Shown: positions 35,101 to 46,852 of the stretch, piece after piece
Numbering within the stretch: position 1 is the first letter of the stretch
How the letters are laid out: each line of letters begins with the position of its first letter
From: Lithobates sylvaticus
Taxonomy: Eukaryota; Chordata; Amphibia; Anura; Ranidae
Direction of reading: 5' to 3'
DNA: 64,000 bases
NCBI GenBank assembly: GCA_028564925.1
Contig: CM053029.1
Coordinates: forward strand, 33,851,026-33,915,025
Notes under the pieces: model-generated
What the model was told of the DNA's origin: nothing
Databases searched by the model: none
The model's input: only the letters and a program-made list of their open reading frames with translations
Made by a program: the position numbers and the translations under genes

Positions 35101-36841
35101 TGTAGCGCCCACCACTTTTAGGTGGGTGCAATAGGTAAAGATAGGAGAAATTACCAGTGCCTTACTGTTCTTTTTGTTTAGGCCTGGATGTTTTAATATG
35201 GGTTAGGGTGGAGTTGTAGAATAGAGGGGGGTGTGACTACCTGTTCTTCGCCCTGTAAACCCTCCCTTGCTTCTCTAGAGTAATTTTCTGGAAAGGAGAT
35301 GGGTCAGGGACTGAAGGACAGGCAGTGTATATGGCCCTGGTCCAATCATTAATTTGTTTGGGCAGGGGCGGGTTCATACATATACACTGAGGTCACATGC
35401 TTCCTGGGGGAGATGGAACGAGAAGGAATCCAGAAAGGCTGCAAGATGTAACCTTAAGGAGCAGGGCTGGAAGGCCTGGGGGTTCAGAGACCCCAGCGCT
35501 GGAAAGCCAAGGAACTCAACCGGAAGGCCTGGGGGTTCAGAGACCCCAGAGCTGGAAGGTTCACCTCAACAAGCTGCATTAAAATCCTGGGAAACAGAAC
35601 CAGGCATCCCGGCTGGGATGGTTCTCTATTCAAGAAGCGGGAAGTAGCTACTAAAAGTACTGAGTAGACCAGGGTCGTCTGGACTTTCCTGAGCTGGCCT
35701 GGGAAGAAATCGCAGGAGGTGAAAAGGCAGGTGAGGCCTGGGACTTCCAGCATTTCATCAGTAACACATGTCTTTCAGAGGGGCATGGGCCAGTTCGTTA
35801 AGGGAAAGGGTCTATCTACTTATGTAACTGTAGCACTAACCCCGGAATGAGCTGCTGATTTTATTGGCCTTAACGTTACCTTCTTGACCTCGTATGCATC
35901 TAGGGGTTTCCCGAGGTAGATGGCCCAAAGAACTGTAGAGACTGACACTAGATCCACTTTAGGGATTTTTATTTGCAAAAATGGTAGACAAAACACAATC
36001 GCTCAACAAAGGACAGAGGGTTTAGGTAGGAAGTTCAAGTACTCTTGGAACTGCTTGAAATTGAATGTCTCTCATTATGAAATCCATGGAATAGCCATTC
36101 GCAACTGGATATTACAGCCATCGGATAAATCTCCTCTCAGCAGATTTAGCAGCCGATAGATGATTCGGATGAATGAAAAGTCTTTGCCACACAGCTCTCC
36201 CAGCTTTACTGTGTTTTGACTGGATGTTTCTCATCATGGGATGCAGTGAACAGTCAGCAGACTATAGACAGACAAGTGATTTAGGGGACATGTATGTAGT
36301 CAGAGCTGGGCAGAGTAGAACATCCAGTGATCTGATGATAACCCGTCTCAGGCTAGTGCATGAGATATGTAAATCACCTGTCACTCACAGCAAGGGGGGC
36401 GTTTTTGACAAAGTTTTCAAGACTTTGTCAAGATTTCTATAACTGAACAATAAAAGAGGATTGCTCAGGCCTCGAGTAAATCTGTGTGGCAAGACTGGGC
36501 CAAATGTAAGGAAATCGTATTCTCTACATTACGACATCAAAAAATAAATAAATTGGGTTTACATCCACTTTAAGTACCCCCTTCCAGAACGCACAGCAAG
36601 GTGACACACCCGCCGGTTGGTTCCAAAAGAGATTGGCACCCAATGTGTCCAACTGGACCACGTTCTTCTGCCTGCCAAAGGTGATACCGACACCTATGGC
36701 CAAGCAGAACACAGTGCAATTTAGCCAAACTGATACTGAGACCATAATTTAGAACAATTAACCCCAAAACCCAACTGTGGTTTTAGGGACATTTAAATTT
36801 ACAAAACATATAGCGCATGCTCATTAGGAGCCGGCGCTACA
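35101..36841. mobile_element. Possible LTR-type fossil (solo-LTR-like)
   Basis: Opens with TGTAGCGCC and closes with GGCGCTACA, the short inverted ends of many LTRs. A 38-bp direct repeat (GGAAGGCCTGGGGGTTCAGA and following) lies at 35468-35570. No matching target duplication and no coding domain were found, so the call is weak. If right, it is old and non-functional. Confidence 0.3.
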
Positions 36842-37178
36842 TAACATACCAAGAGAGGCAACTTGTACTTTCCTGCTATCACTTACAGATCACACACTGC
36901 AGCATCAAGAATAAATGTTCTCATTAGACTGTTGAACTGTGTTTGTGATTATTACAGCGGGGTGGAAGAAGCGGGGGTTAAACCAGCAGTACTGTAATGA
37001 ACTACCCAGCAGCTCCCAAGGGAGTAGTGCGCTTCATGGAGGTTCCACCGAGATATTTTACAGTACTGCTGACCCGTTACCCCTAGCAACCGCAAGAAGA
37101 CAAAAAAATGTTTTTTCTTTATTTTCCTGCAAACAAATAAAGTGCACTGGGAGTTGTGTGTGTCGCTGCAGCTCATGG
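36842..37178. other. Unassigned sequence left of the inverted-arm element
   Basis: Contains AATAAATG near 36909 and CAAATAAAG near 37134. It continues at 39128 beyond the inserted element. No gene is recognised. Confidence 0.35.
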
Positions 37179-37192
37179 ATAAAACATGGACA

Positions 37193-39113
37193 TAAAATAC
37201 AAAAAATGCTGCGCTAAGGGATCAAAGGTGGTGACCCCTCCTAGTGACGTGAATAAATAAAGTAATCCTTCCTATAAAGGTGAGATAAATCCCAAAATGG
37301 AAACCAGGTGTGATTACTCAGCTAAATTGAAACACTGAATGAAAGATTGCATGAAGTGTATGGTACATATGAACCTTATAGAAATCCAATAAACAGTGCA
37401 ATATACAAATAATGAAAAAAATTCAATAAAGTGCTGTGTGACAAAGTCTCTAGTTCCTGATGAGGGAAAGAAAGAAAAAAATCTATAAACAGAAATCCGT
37501 TGTGAGGAAAAAATCCAACTCCCAAACAAAAGTTCAAGTATCAATTCCTCTTGAAGGTAAAAGATTTTGTGGGTCGCAGCAGACCAGGTTCTCAGTACAA
37601 TTAAGAGAGTGTGTGGCCCCTTACCCCATCCGTTGGACTCCCTTCCGAGCGGAGTCAATAGCGCAGGCAGAAATGATCCTCTGCAAGGATATGGTTTGCA
37701 GTCCGTTCGCCTGTTCCTCTCTCTCCCCTCTGGTGGAACGACCGCGATCCGGAACTCAATAGATGGTCACAGGGATCTCCCGACCGTTGCACTCGGGCGG
37801 GACAGAGTTGATGGACGCCGCAGGTAGCCAATCACAGGGGTCCTAGGCCGTCTGTATGCACTAGCATCGAGGGCACTCCCCAAAGGGAGTTAGAGTAGAG
37901 AGAAGGGGGAAAAAAAACCCCAATAGTGAAATATTGTTTGTACCAGGGAAATATTTTATTGAAAATATAAAAGACCTGAGGAGTTCTCCATAGGTCACAA
38001 TGATATACAAAAGAATAATGCAAACACTTTTTCCCTTATTGACAGCAGGAAAAAAGAGGGAAAAGTACTAAAAAGCGTACATTTGAATTAAAATAAAAAT
38101 TGTAATAAAAAAACGGTTAAATTAAAAACAACAAAAATGGTAACACCCGTGCATGGGAATCAATGGGACGTGATGGTATCAACATAACCTGCCCCTGTTG
38201 ATACCATCACGTCCCATTGATTTCCCCCTTCTCTCCATCTCCACTCACGGCCGAGGGGCCTGAGTGCAGATTCTTTCCGCAGGTGGCTTCCGGAGGGTCC
38301 CCCATCTACTCTAACTCCCTTTGGGGAGTGCCCTCGATGCTAGTGCATACAGACGGCCTAGGACCCCTGTGATTGGCTACCTGCGGCGTCCATCAACTCT
38401 GTCCCGCCCGAGTGCAACGGTCGGGAGATCCCTGTGACCATCTATTGAGTTCCGGATCACGGTCGTTCCACCAGAGGGGAGAGAGAGGAACAGGCGAACG
38501 GACTGCAAACCATATCCTTGCAGAGGATCATTTCTGCCTGCGCTATTGACTCCGCTCGGAAGGGAGTCCAACGGATGGGGTAAGGGGCCACACACTCTCT
38601 TAATTGTACTGAGAACCTGGTCTGCTGCGACCCACAAAATCTTTTACCTTCAAGAGGAATTGATACTTGAACTTTTGTTTGGGAGTTGGATTTTTTCCTC
38701 ACAACGGATTTCTGTTTATAGATTTTTTTCTTTCTTTCCCTCATCAGGAACTAGAGACTTTGTCACACAGCACTTTATTGAATTTTTTTCATTATTTGTA
38801 TATTGCACTGTTTATTGGATTTCTATAAGGTTCATATGTACCATACACTTCATGCAATCTTTCATTCAGTGTTTCAATTTAGCTGAGTAATCACACCTGG
38901 TTTCCATTTTGGGATTTATCTCACCTTTATAGGAAGGATTACTTTATTTATTCACGTCACTAGGAGGGGTCACCACCTTTGATCCCTTAGCGCAGCATTT
39001 TTTGTATTTTATGTTTGGGTGCCTGATAGATATTTTATGGTTACTTGCTGCAGCTTTTACCATTTAGTTGTTTACCTATCACATTTTTTCTAGCGCAGTA
39101 TTATTTTTTATTT
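37193..39113. mobile_element. Inverted-arm element, 1.9 kb, with 14-bp target duplication
   Basis: The left arm (37193-37897) and right arm (38315-39011) are near-identical reverse complements of about 700 bp, with a 417-bp spacer. The whole is flanked by ATAAAACATGGACA at 37179-37192 and 39114-39127. The right side has about 100 bases beyond the arm, ending TTATTTTTTATTTAT. A 114-codon frame is the same in both arms and is not recognised. Target duplications of this size fit retroposition. Inverted copies occur in Penelope-like elements, but no GIY-YIG or reverse transcriptase is present to prove that. Confidence 0.8.
38155..38226. repeat. 30-bp hairpin in the spacer of the inverted-arm element
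   Basis: A stem from GGGAATCAATGGGACGTGAT (continuing to AACA) pairs with the sequence ending CCCATTGATTTCCC, with a single bulged base and an 11-base loop. It sits near the centre of the larger palindrome. Confidence 0.9.
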
Positions 39114-39127
39114 ATAAAACATGGACA

Positions 39128-39992
39128 CCAAGAGAGGTTGCGGCCGGGAACCAGGGAGATGTTGGTTTATTGCATTAAGGCATCGCAAAGTGACATTTTC
39201 AACTGTGTTCTCAGTAACTGCAGCTTAACGTGAAGTTCCACAGTGCCTGCCACCAGGGGTCGCTGGCGCGTACTGCTGAAATGTAATGTTACAGTTCCTT
39301 GCATGCCGGACCAACAAGACAAGAGGCGGGACCGCACCCAGGAGGAAAGGCATCATCCAGCGTCCTGCGTGCAACGCACTGCTCACACAGTGGAGGAAGA
39401 TGGCGCAGAGTAATCAGAGCACACCCGCCATCCAGCGACATACTGAGATACAGGACCTGATCCTAATCGACACGGCATTCGGCTGGAACTCACCGGTGGG
39501 CTGCCGTAGTGGATGGAGTTGAATGACTCTGCCTGATCTGTTCTGACTTCTGGAGGCCTACTCTGGGGGTGAACGCCTGGGCCCTGTGCGACCATTGCAG
39601 TGCACAGCTGACGTGGTTGGGATCTGAACAGCAGGAGGTGAAGTATTTTTATGCCAGCAGCACCACCGGGCTCTGCTTGCCCCAAGCTTGGATGACCCGG
39701 ACACCTGAGGCGCCTGCAGAGGAGATCCAGATCGACATTACATCACTGGAGGAGGTGGGATCAGAAGGGGAGGCCTGTGGTCTGGCTGGGGTACCGGAGG
39801 CTGCGGAGGTAGATAGGCAGTCCCCACGGAATCTCCCGGTAGAGCCGGTCACATGCAAGTCCCCTGTGGAACTTGTCCAGAAGGAGCCACCAGCAACAGA
39901 GGGGGATCCCTCAGGTGAGCTGGGCAGGGGAAGCAGGGGCCAGGCCATAGACTGGGGTTCGCCTGAGGTGCTGGACCGCTATGGGTCACTAG
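39128..39992. other. Unassigned sequence with an open frame
   Basis: The plus strand has a 149-codon frame from 39569, rich in Glu, Pro and Gly, that runs into the end of hAT-C; no domain is recognised. It might be a fossil gag-like or host exon remnant, but nothing decides this. Confidence 0.25.
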
Positions 39993-40147
39993 TAGGGTTG
40001 AGCGAACCCGAACTGTAAAGTTCGGGTTCGTACCGGACTTTTGGGTTTTTGGGTCCCGGACCTGAACCCGAACAATGACTGTATGTTCGGGTTTGGGTCC
40101 GGTGTCCGGCGATGTAATGGCACACAACTGGTGTGCCCTTAGAAGCC

Positions 40148-40218
40148 ATCACAGCCATGCCTACTAATGGCATGGCTGTGATTGGCCAGTGCAGCATGTG
40201 ACCCAGCCTCTATATAAG
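40148..40218 (+). promoter_or_regulatory. Putative hAT-C promoter: hairpin, CCAAT and TATA
   Basis: ATCACAGCCATGCC (40148-40161) pairs perfectly with GGCATGGCTGTGAT (40169-40182). An inverted CCAAT box (ATTGG, 40181-40185) overlaps the right arm, and TATATAAG follows at 40211. The layout parallels the hAT-A1 leader. Confidence 0.6.
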
Positions 40219-40639
40219 CTAGAGACACACAGCACAGCACGTCACTCTGCTTTAGATGGTGTAGGGAAAGGTTCCTGGCTGCCTTTGCTGTGAGGGAGAG
40301 AATTACATGATAGGAGTCAGTCCAGATTCATGAAATCTATTTTAATTAGTCAGTGATCTACATAGATTTAGTTGTGTGGGTGCAGTGCACAAGCTTTTTA
40401 CACTGCACTGAGAGAAAAGATAGAGAGTGTAGGGCAAGGTTCCTGTGGCTGCTTTGAGGGAGAGAGAATTATCTAGGAGTCCAGATTCAGAAATCTATTC
40501 TAATATGTCAGCAATCTACATAGATTTACCTGGTTGGGTTGCAGTGCACAGTCTTTTTTACACTGCCATGAGCCCAGTGCCATAGAAAATATAACTTTTA
40601 TCTGCAAGCTCGGTGCACCAGCACTGCATATGTTACTGT

Positions 40640-40959
40640 GAGATACACCGTTTACATACTGTGGGTGTATTCTGCTCTTCCAAAAACACCCATTTAGGGC
40701 AAAAAACTTTTTTTTTGAATAGCATTTTCTGCATTTTTGCAGATTTTGAGATAAACCTTTTACATACTCTGGGTGTATTCTGCTATTGCAAAAACACACA
40801 TTTAGTGCAAAAAAAATTAAAAATTTGCAGTGTTTTCTGCATATCTGCAGGTGTGTCATATTCAATTTATATATTTTTCTTCTATTGTGCTATTCAAATA
40901 AAAATTTTTTAGGGCAAAAACATTTTTTTTGAATAGCATTTTCGCAGGTTTCGAGATAA
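40640..40959 (+). repeat. hAT-C leader repeats with splice-like sites
   Basis: Related units contain GAATAGCATTTTCTGCA, TTTTTGCAG, CTCTGGGTGTATTCTGC and AAAAACACCCATTTAGGGC. Several end in pyrimidine runs plus CAG, and CTGCAGGTGTGT joins acceptor-like and donor-like sequence. 40844-40959 is repeated at 63257-63376. Confidence 0.75.
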
Positions 40960-41567
40960 CGGAAAATTGTATCAAATACCGTAATTTTCCTTTCCTGACG
41001 CCAAACCATGACAGCATACTAGTGATATAGCTCCGCCTCTTGACCACTCCCTCAGGACCAGTAAATAGCATAAATGAAAGGCCTAGTTAGGCCCCACCCC
41101 ATTCTCTGTAATTAGCTACATACCGAAACGTATAAGGGTGGGACCATGTGCTGCCATGGTTTGGCAGCATACTAGTGATAAATAACTAGCTGACAGGGTG
41201 GGATCTACTTGTCAAACCAATCTTCTAATTAGCATGAGACAGAGGACTGAATAGTCCTTCCTACAAAGTCCCATGATGACAAGGCCCCCGGGTCTATTCC
41301 GTCAAGTTTGAGTAGGAATGTTGGAGCGACCGTGTACCCCTGTACAGATGGGCACCATAGATTCTCTTGAATGTGTTGCCTATGAGGCTTTAACCGCTCT
41401 GGTAGAGTACTCTGCCGCCACTGACGGAGGCTCGCGACCTCTATCCTATACACAACCAAGCCTGCTAGGATCTAGGCAGTAACCCCTTTCCCTTGATGAT
41501 TCCCAACTGGAATGACAAAAGGTTTATTTAGATGACCTGAAAGGGACAATTGTGGAGAGATACTCCT

Positions 41568-42787
41568 TTAACCACTTCACGACCGCTCACTGTATATATA
41601 CGTCATTTTTTTGAAGAGGGATATCTCGGTAACGGCAGCAGCTGCTGCCACAACCGAGGTATCCCTCTTTACAGTGAGCGGTCCCCTTTCCGATAATGGT
41701 GGTCATCGCGGCGGATTCGCCGCGAGATCACCGTTATCGGCGGCGGGAGAGGTGCCCCCCCCCTCCCGCCGCTCTCCCGTGCCTTCCGCCGCTTACCGGA
41801 ACCGTCGGCAGCGGCGGAGGCGATCGGGTCCGTTCCCTGCCTGTGTATAGAGATGAATGAGCCTAAGATGGCTGCCACTCATCTCTATACCATAGGAGGG
41901 CGGAAGCGACGTCAAAAACGTCACTTCCGCCCATACGTCTTAAAGGGAAATTTACAAATGTCATTTTTTTAAATGACATTTTTTTAATTTTTTTTTTTTT
42001 TTTTTCCCATTGAAGTCCAAATATGAGATCTGAGGACTTTTTGACCCCAGATCTCATATTTAAGAGGACCTGTCATGCTTTTTTCTATTACAAAGGATGT
42101 TTACATTCCTTGTAATAGGAATAAAAGTGATCAATTTTTTTTTTTTTTTTAAAAACTGTGTAAAAAATAATACAATTAAGTAAAATAAATAATAAAAAAC
42201 AAAAAAAAATTTTTTAAAACACCCCGTCCCGACGAGCTCGCGCGCAGAAGCGAACGCATACGCGAGCAGCGCCCGCATATGAAAACGGTAGTCAAACCAC
42301 ACATGTGATGTATCGCCGCGATCGGTAGAGCGAGAGCAATAATTCTAGCCATAGACCTCCTCTGTAACTCAAAAAATGCAACCTGTAGAATTTTTTAAAT
42401 GTCACTTATGGAGATTTTTGAGGGTAAAAGTTTGACGCCATTCCACGAGCGGGCCGCAATTTTGAAGCGTGACATGTTGGGTATCAATTTACTCGGCGTA
42501 ACATTATCTTTCACAATCCAAAAAAAATTTGGGCTAATTTTACGGTTGTCTTATTTTTTTATTCAAAAAAGTGACTTTTTTCCAAAAAAAGTGCGCTTGT
42601 AAGACCGCTGCACAAATACGGTGTGAAAAAAAGTATTGCAACGACCGCCATTTTATTCTCTAGGATGTTAGAAAAAAAAAAAATATATAATGTTTGGGGG
42701 TTCTAAGTCATTTTCTAGCAAAAAAAAAACAGTTTTAAACATGTAAACACCTAAAATCCAAAACGAGGCTGGTCTGGAAGTGGTTAA
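41568..42787. mobile_element. piggyBac-like MITE 3
   Basis: Starts TTAACCACTTCACGACCGCT and ends GGTCTGGAAGTGGTTAA. The interior has GC-rich inverted sequence (41690-41800) and AT-rich parts, and ends with conserved words shared with copy 1, such as TTTACTCGGCGTAACAT. It lies inside the DIRS-like fossil and has no transposase. Confidence 0.85.
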
Positions 42788-45169
42788 AGTTCTGAAAATG
42801 AACAGTACGTGTGACTTTCCTGTGTGATGTTCTGGAAATTTAGGCAATGTCCAGCTGTCTGTTAAATAGCAGTATGTTGCTACGTTTGATGCAGAATGAT
42901 CTACAAGATACAACTCTACTCTTTCTGGAAAGAAAGGTATATATTATAATTTTTTTTTTTTTTTTTTACTTTGAAGCTCCAGGAGCTTGAATCTCTGATA
43001 ACCTTCTGCTTAAAGTTTTTGTGATTGATACTGCTTTGTAAGTGATGGCTAAATGGTTAAAGTGATACGAAATCCAGCAACTGCAATAGATCTTTTCTTC
43101 CTTGGTGACTGACTCCTCGCGACTGTCCTCAAAAGTTGTGCAAACTGAAGGATTCTTGGTCCTTTCAAATGTGTTATTGCCAATATAGCCCACACTTGTG
43201 AGCTATGTGGGGATAGGCAAAGGCCTGGAGGAAGAATACAACAGCTAACAGGGAAGTAGGATCAATGTCTCGCCCTACCAAGAAAAAGCAAACTTGTTCC
43301 AGAATTAGACCTAGATGTTGTAAGTAGAATGTCTTCTCGCACACAACAAAAGTAGAGTTCACTCTGGAGTGAAACTGGAGCAACCGAAGTTGCCCATCCT
43401 CCCCCTTTAGTGCCCCTGCTTGCAGCCCCAGTCTGCGCATGTTATAGAGGGGAAATGTCTTCTGTATCCTGAAATGAATGGCCAGGGAAAACCGAGGGCC
43501 TCCTGGTCAATATGGAGAACTGGCTATGACAACTATGTTCTCCCTTGACAGCCTCAAGGGGAATCTCATTTACCGGAAATGTTGGGGAAAATATATTGGT
43601 TAGATTGCAGTCCCAGGGAGAGACCAGAGCATCTGCCCCTTGTGCCTTGGGGTACAGACAAAATCAGACCAAAGTTTGTGATTACTGGGGAAATGAGGAG
43701 ATATGTCTGTGGTAGGCCCCACCTGTGGGCCAGCTCAGAGAAGACCTGGGATGTAGACCGACTCGTGCTCTGGGAAGCTTGTATTCTTTTAAAAGTAAAA
43801 TATGCTGGGAGGTAAACTGCTTTTTCTGGTGATCTTCCACCCCAGGCATCACCTCTCCCAATAGCATATTGCTGCGAGTTTCATACTGGAGCTGAATATA
43901 GGCGACTGCTGCCCTGTTGCTAAACTGCAGGGAGATTGGTCCTCCTTGACTCTGTGTAGTGAGGCCAAAGTGCTTAAAAGGGCTGTTTGAACCCCCAGCG
44001 TGTTCAAGATTATCCTCCTTGGCTGGGAAGCTCTGTTTGCCTTGAACGAAAGACTCTCGCAATGCATCTTCCCGGCTGTCTTGCAGACATGATTCGTAGC
44101 AATTCTCCAGTCTAAAAGGTCCTAACGGACCGAGACTTCCTCAAGGTCTTTCCATCACCGCTGACCTCTACTCATACTGAGTAGGGATGAGCTTAGAGTT
44201 CGAGTCAAACTCATGTTCGACTCGAACATTGCCTGTTCGCCTGTTCAGGGAACAATTTGGGGTGTTTGCGGCAAATTCGAAAAGCACCCTGTAAAAGTCT
44301 AAGTGCTAATTTTAAAAGCCTATATGCAAGTTATTGTCATAAAAAGCATTTGGGGACCTGGGTCCTGCCCAGGGGACATGAATCAATGCAAAAAAAAGTT
44401 TTAAAAACTGAAGTTTTTTCAGGAGCAGTGATTTTAATAATGCTTAAAGTGAAACAATAAAAGTGTAATATTCCTTTAAATTTCGTACCTGGGGGTGTGT
44501 ATAGTATGCCTGTTTCCTGTGCTTAGAACTGTCCCTGCATAAAGTGTAATTTTTGCAGGAAAAAAATCTATTTAAAATCACTCGCGGCTATAATGAATTG
44601 CCGGCTCCCGTAATACAGAGAACAGTCATTCATTGAAAGTCATTGATAAAAAAAAAAGGCCCTTCAGGTCTGCTATGGATATTAAGGGGAACCCTGCGTC
44701 AAAAAAAAAAAAACGACGTGGGGTTCCCCCTAAATATCCATACCAGACCCTTCAGGTCTGGGATGGATTTTAAGGGGAACCCACACCAAAAAAAAAATGG
44801 CGTGGGGTCCCCCTCAAAATCCATACCAGACCCTTATCCGAGCATGCAACCTGGCAGGCCGCAGGAAAAGAGGGGGACGAGAGCGGCCCCCCCTCCCTCC
44901 TTAACCGTACCAGGCCACATGCCCTCAACATTGGGAGGATGCTTTGGGGGTCTGTGACCCCTCAAAGCACCATGTCCCCATGTTGATGGGGACAAGGGCC
45001 TCGTCCCCACAACCCTGGCCGTTGGTTGTAGACATGTGCAAAAGGAAAAAATTTGTTTTGTTTCGTTTTAATTCGTAAATGAATTAATTTCGTTTAGTTA
45101 GATTCGTTAAATTTGTTAAATTCGTTTTCGGAATTCGTTTAGTTTTCGACCGATTTTCGAATCGAATTC

Positions 45170-46240
45170 GAAAATATTTCTACCGGATTCGAAAATATTT
45201 TGCGACCCAACTTTGGGTCCACGTATCTCAGGGTCACTTAGCGATAGAAGCCCCAAATTTGGATATGTTGTAGTGCTAGTTCTACTGTGTTTGCATACCA
45301 TTTGCACTGTTTGCACTGTTCCACAGACTGTTAGAATCAATTTAATTTTTTTTTCAAATTCGGGTCGCAAAATATTTTCAAATCCGCTTGAAATAGTATC
45401 AACATGATTCGAAATTATTTCAACTGCATTTGAAATTATTTCAACCGCATTTGAAACTATTTCAACCGGATTCGAAGATTTGGGGTTTCTAGCTACAAGT
45501 GGCCCCGAAGTCGGGTCGAAAAATGTCATTCTCTGCTGCAGAAAAGTGCTTGACATTTTGCGACCCGACTTTGGGGCCACGTATCTCGGGGCCACTTATA
45601 GCTAGAAACCCCAAATTTGGTATGCAAACACAGTAGAACTAGCACTATAACCTCTCCAAATTTCTATCACCAAGTAACCCCGAGATACGTGGACCCAAAG
45701 TCGGGTCGCAAAATATCTTCGAATCCGGTTGAAATAGTTTCAAATGCGGTTGAAATAGTTTCAAATGCGGTTGAAATAATTTCAAATGCAGTTGAAATAA
45801 TTTCGAATCATGTTGATACTATTTCAAGCATAAAAAAAAAGATGTGAAATGGCTGTCACGGATGTCGATCGCAAGGCAAGTACATATGCTGTATGTCATT
45901 GTCCACTTGCCACAACAACTGCCACAAGTGCCAAGACACAATACAATACAATTTGGTATGCAAACACAGTAGAACTAGCACTAAAACATCTCCAAATTTG
46001 GGGTTTCTATCACCAAGTAACCCCGAGATACGTGGACCCAAAGTCGGGTCGCAAAATATCTTCGAATCCGGTTGAAATAGTTTCAAATGCAGTTGAAATA
46101 ATTTCAAATGCAGTTGAAATAATTTCGAATCATGTTGATACTATTTCAAGCGGATTTGAAAATATTTTGCGACCCGAATTTGAAAAAAAAAATGAAATTG
46201 ATTCTAACAGTCTGCAGAAGATCTGCAAAAAAAAAAAAAA
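45170..46240. repeat. hAT-B modules in opposed orientation
   Basis: 45180-45560 is minus-oriented and 45560-46230 plus-oriented, meeting around TTTGCGACCCGACTTTGGGG. The block includes 21-bp units GTTGAAATAATTTCAAATGC, each an inner palindrome, which in frame read as a 7-residue NAVEIIS repeat. A second plus-oriented partial module starts near 45840. Confidence 0.8.
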
Positions 46241-46497
46241 AGTGAAATGGCTGTTAATAGTCTACAGGAGATCTGCTATTAAATTATATATTTTTTATTC
46301 TATTCTGTTCTAATCTTTTCTATTTGAATTATAAATTTTGGAAGATGGTTATTTACTTATATACATCTGTCACATAAAAAAAAAAGATGTGAAATGGCTG
46401 TCACGGATGTCGATCGCAAGGCAAGTACATATGCTGTATGTCATTGTCCACTTGCTACAACAACTGCCACAAGTGCCAAGACACCTGCCACGAGTGC

Positions 46498-46557
46498 CAC
46501 GTGACCGGCCACGAGTGCCACGTGACCGACCACAAGTGCCACGTGACCTGCCACGTG
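46498..46557 (+). promoter_or_regulatory. CACGTG E-box cluster 1
   Basis: Four CACGTG sites at 46498, 46519, 46540 and 46552; the first three are exactly 21 bp apart within the unit GCCACGAGTGCCACGTGACCG. Any factor binding (USF/MYC/CLOCK type) is inference. Confidence 0.5.
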
Positions 46558-46852
46558 ACTAAGTTGTGGATTGTCCACTTGCCATGTCACCTGCCACAAG
46601 TTATGGGGTTCCTAGCACCAAGTGACCCCCAGATATGGGGGATATGTCTAGTACTTTTCTACAGCAGAGAATTACATTTTGTGACCCGAATTTGGGGCCA
46701 TGTATCTCAGGGCCACTTATAGCTAGAAACCCCAAATTTGGTATGCAAACACAGTAGAACTAGCACTAAAACATCCCCAAATTTGAAATATTTGCGGTTG
46801 AAATAATTTCAAATGCAGTTGAAATAATTTCGAATTATGTTGATACTATTTC

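Noticed and set aside
35101-36841. Confident solo LTR
   Set aside because: The short inverted ends fit, but no target duplication or paired copy was found, so it is listed at low confidence only.
37440-37490. Hammerhead ribozyme core (CTGATGAG followed by GAAA) in the inverted-arm element
   Set aside because: CTGATGAG is present, but the following bases do not form the second stem and the conserved GAAA is not in place.
37314-38890. Identical 114-codon and 86-codon frames in both arms of the inverted element as genes
   Set aside because: The identity follows from the DNA palindrome. There is no recognisable domain, start context or conserved pattern.
39569-40018. 149-codon open frame as a host gene
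   Set aside because: It runs into the terminal sequence of hAT-C, has no recognisable domain and lacks splice or promoter context; it is kept only as unassigned.
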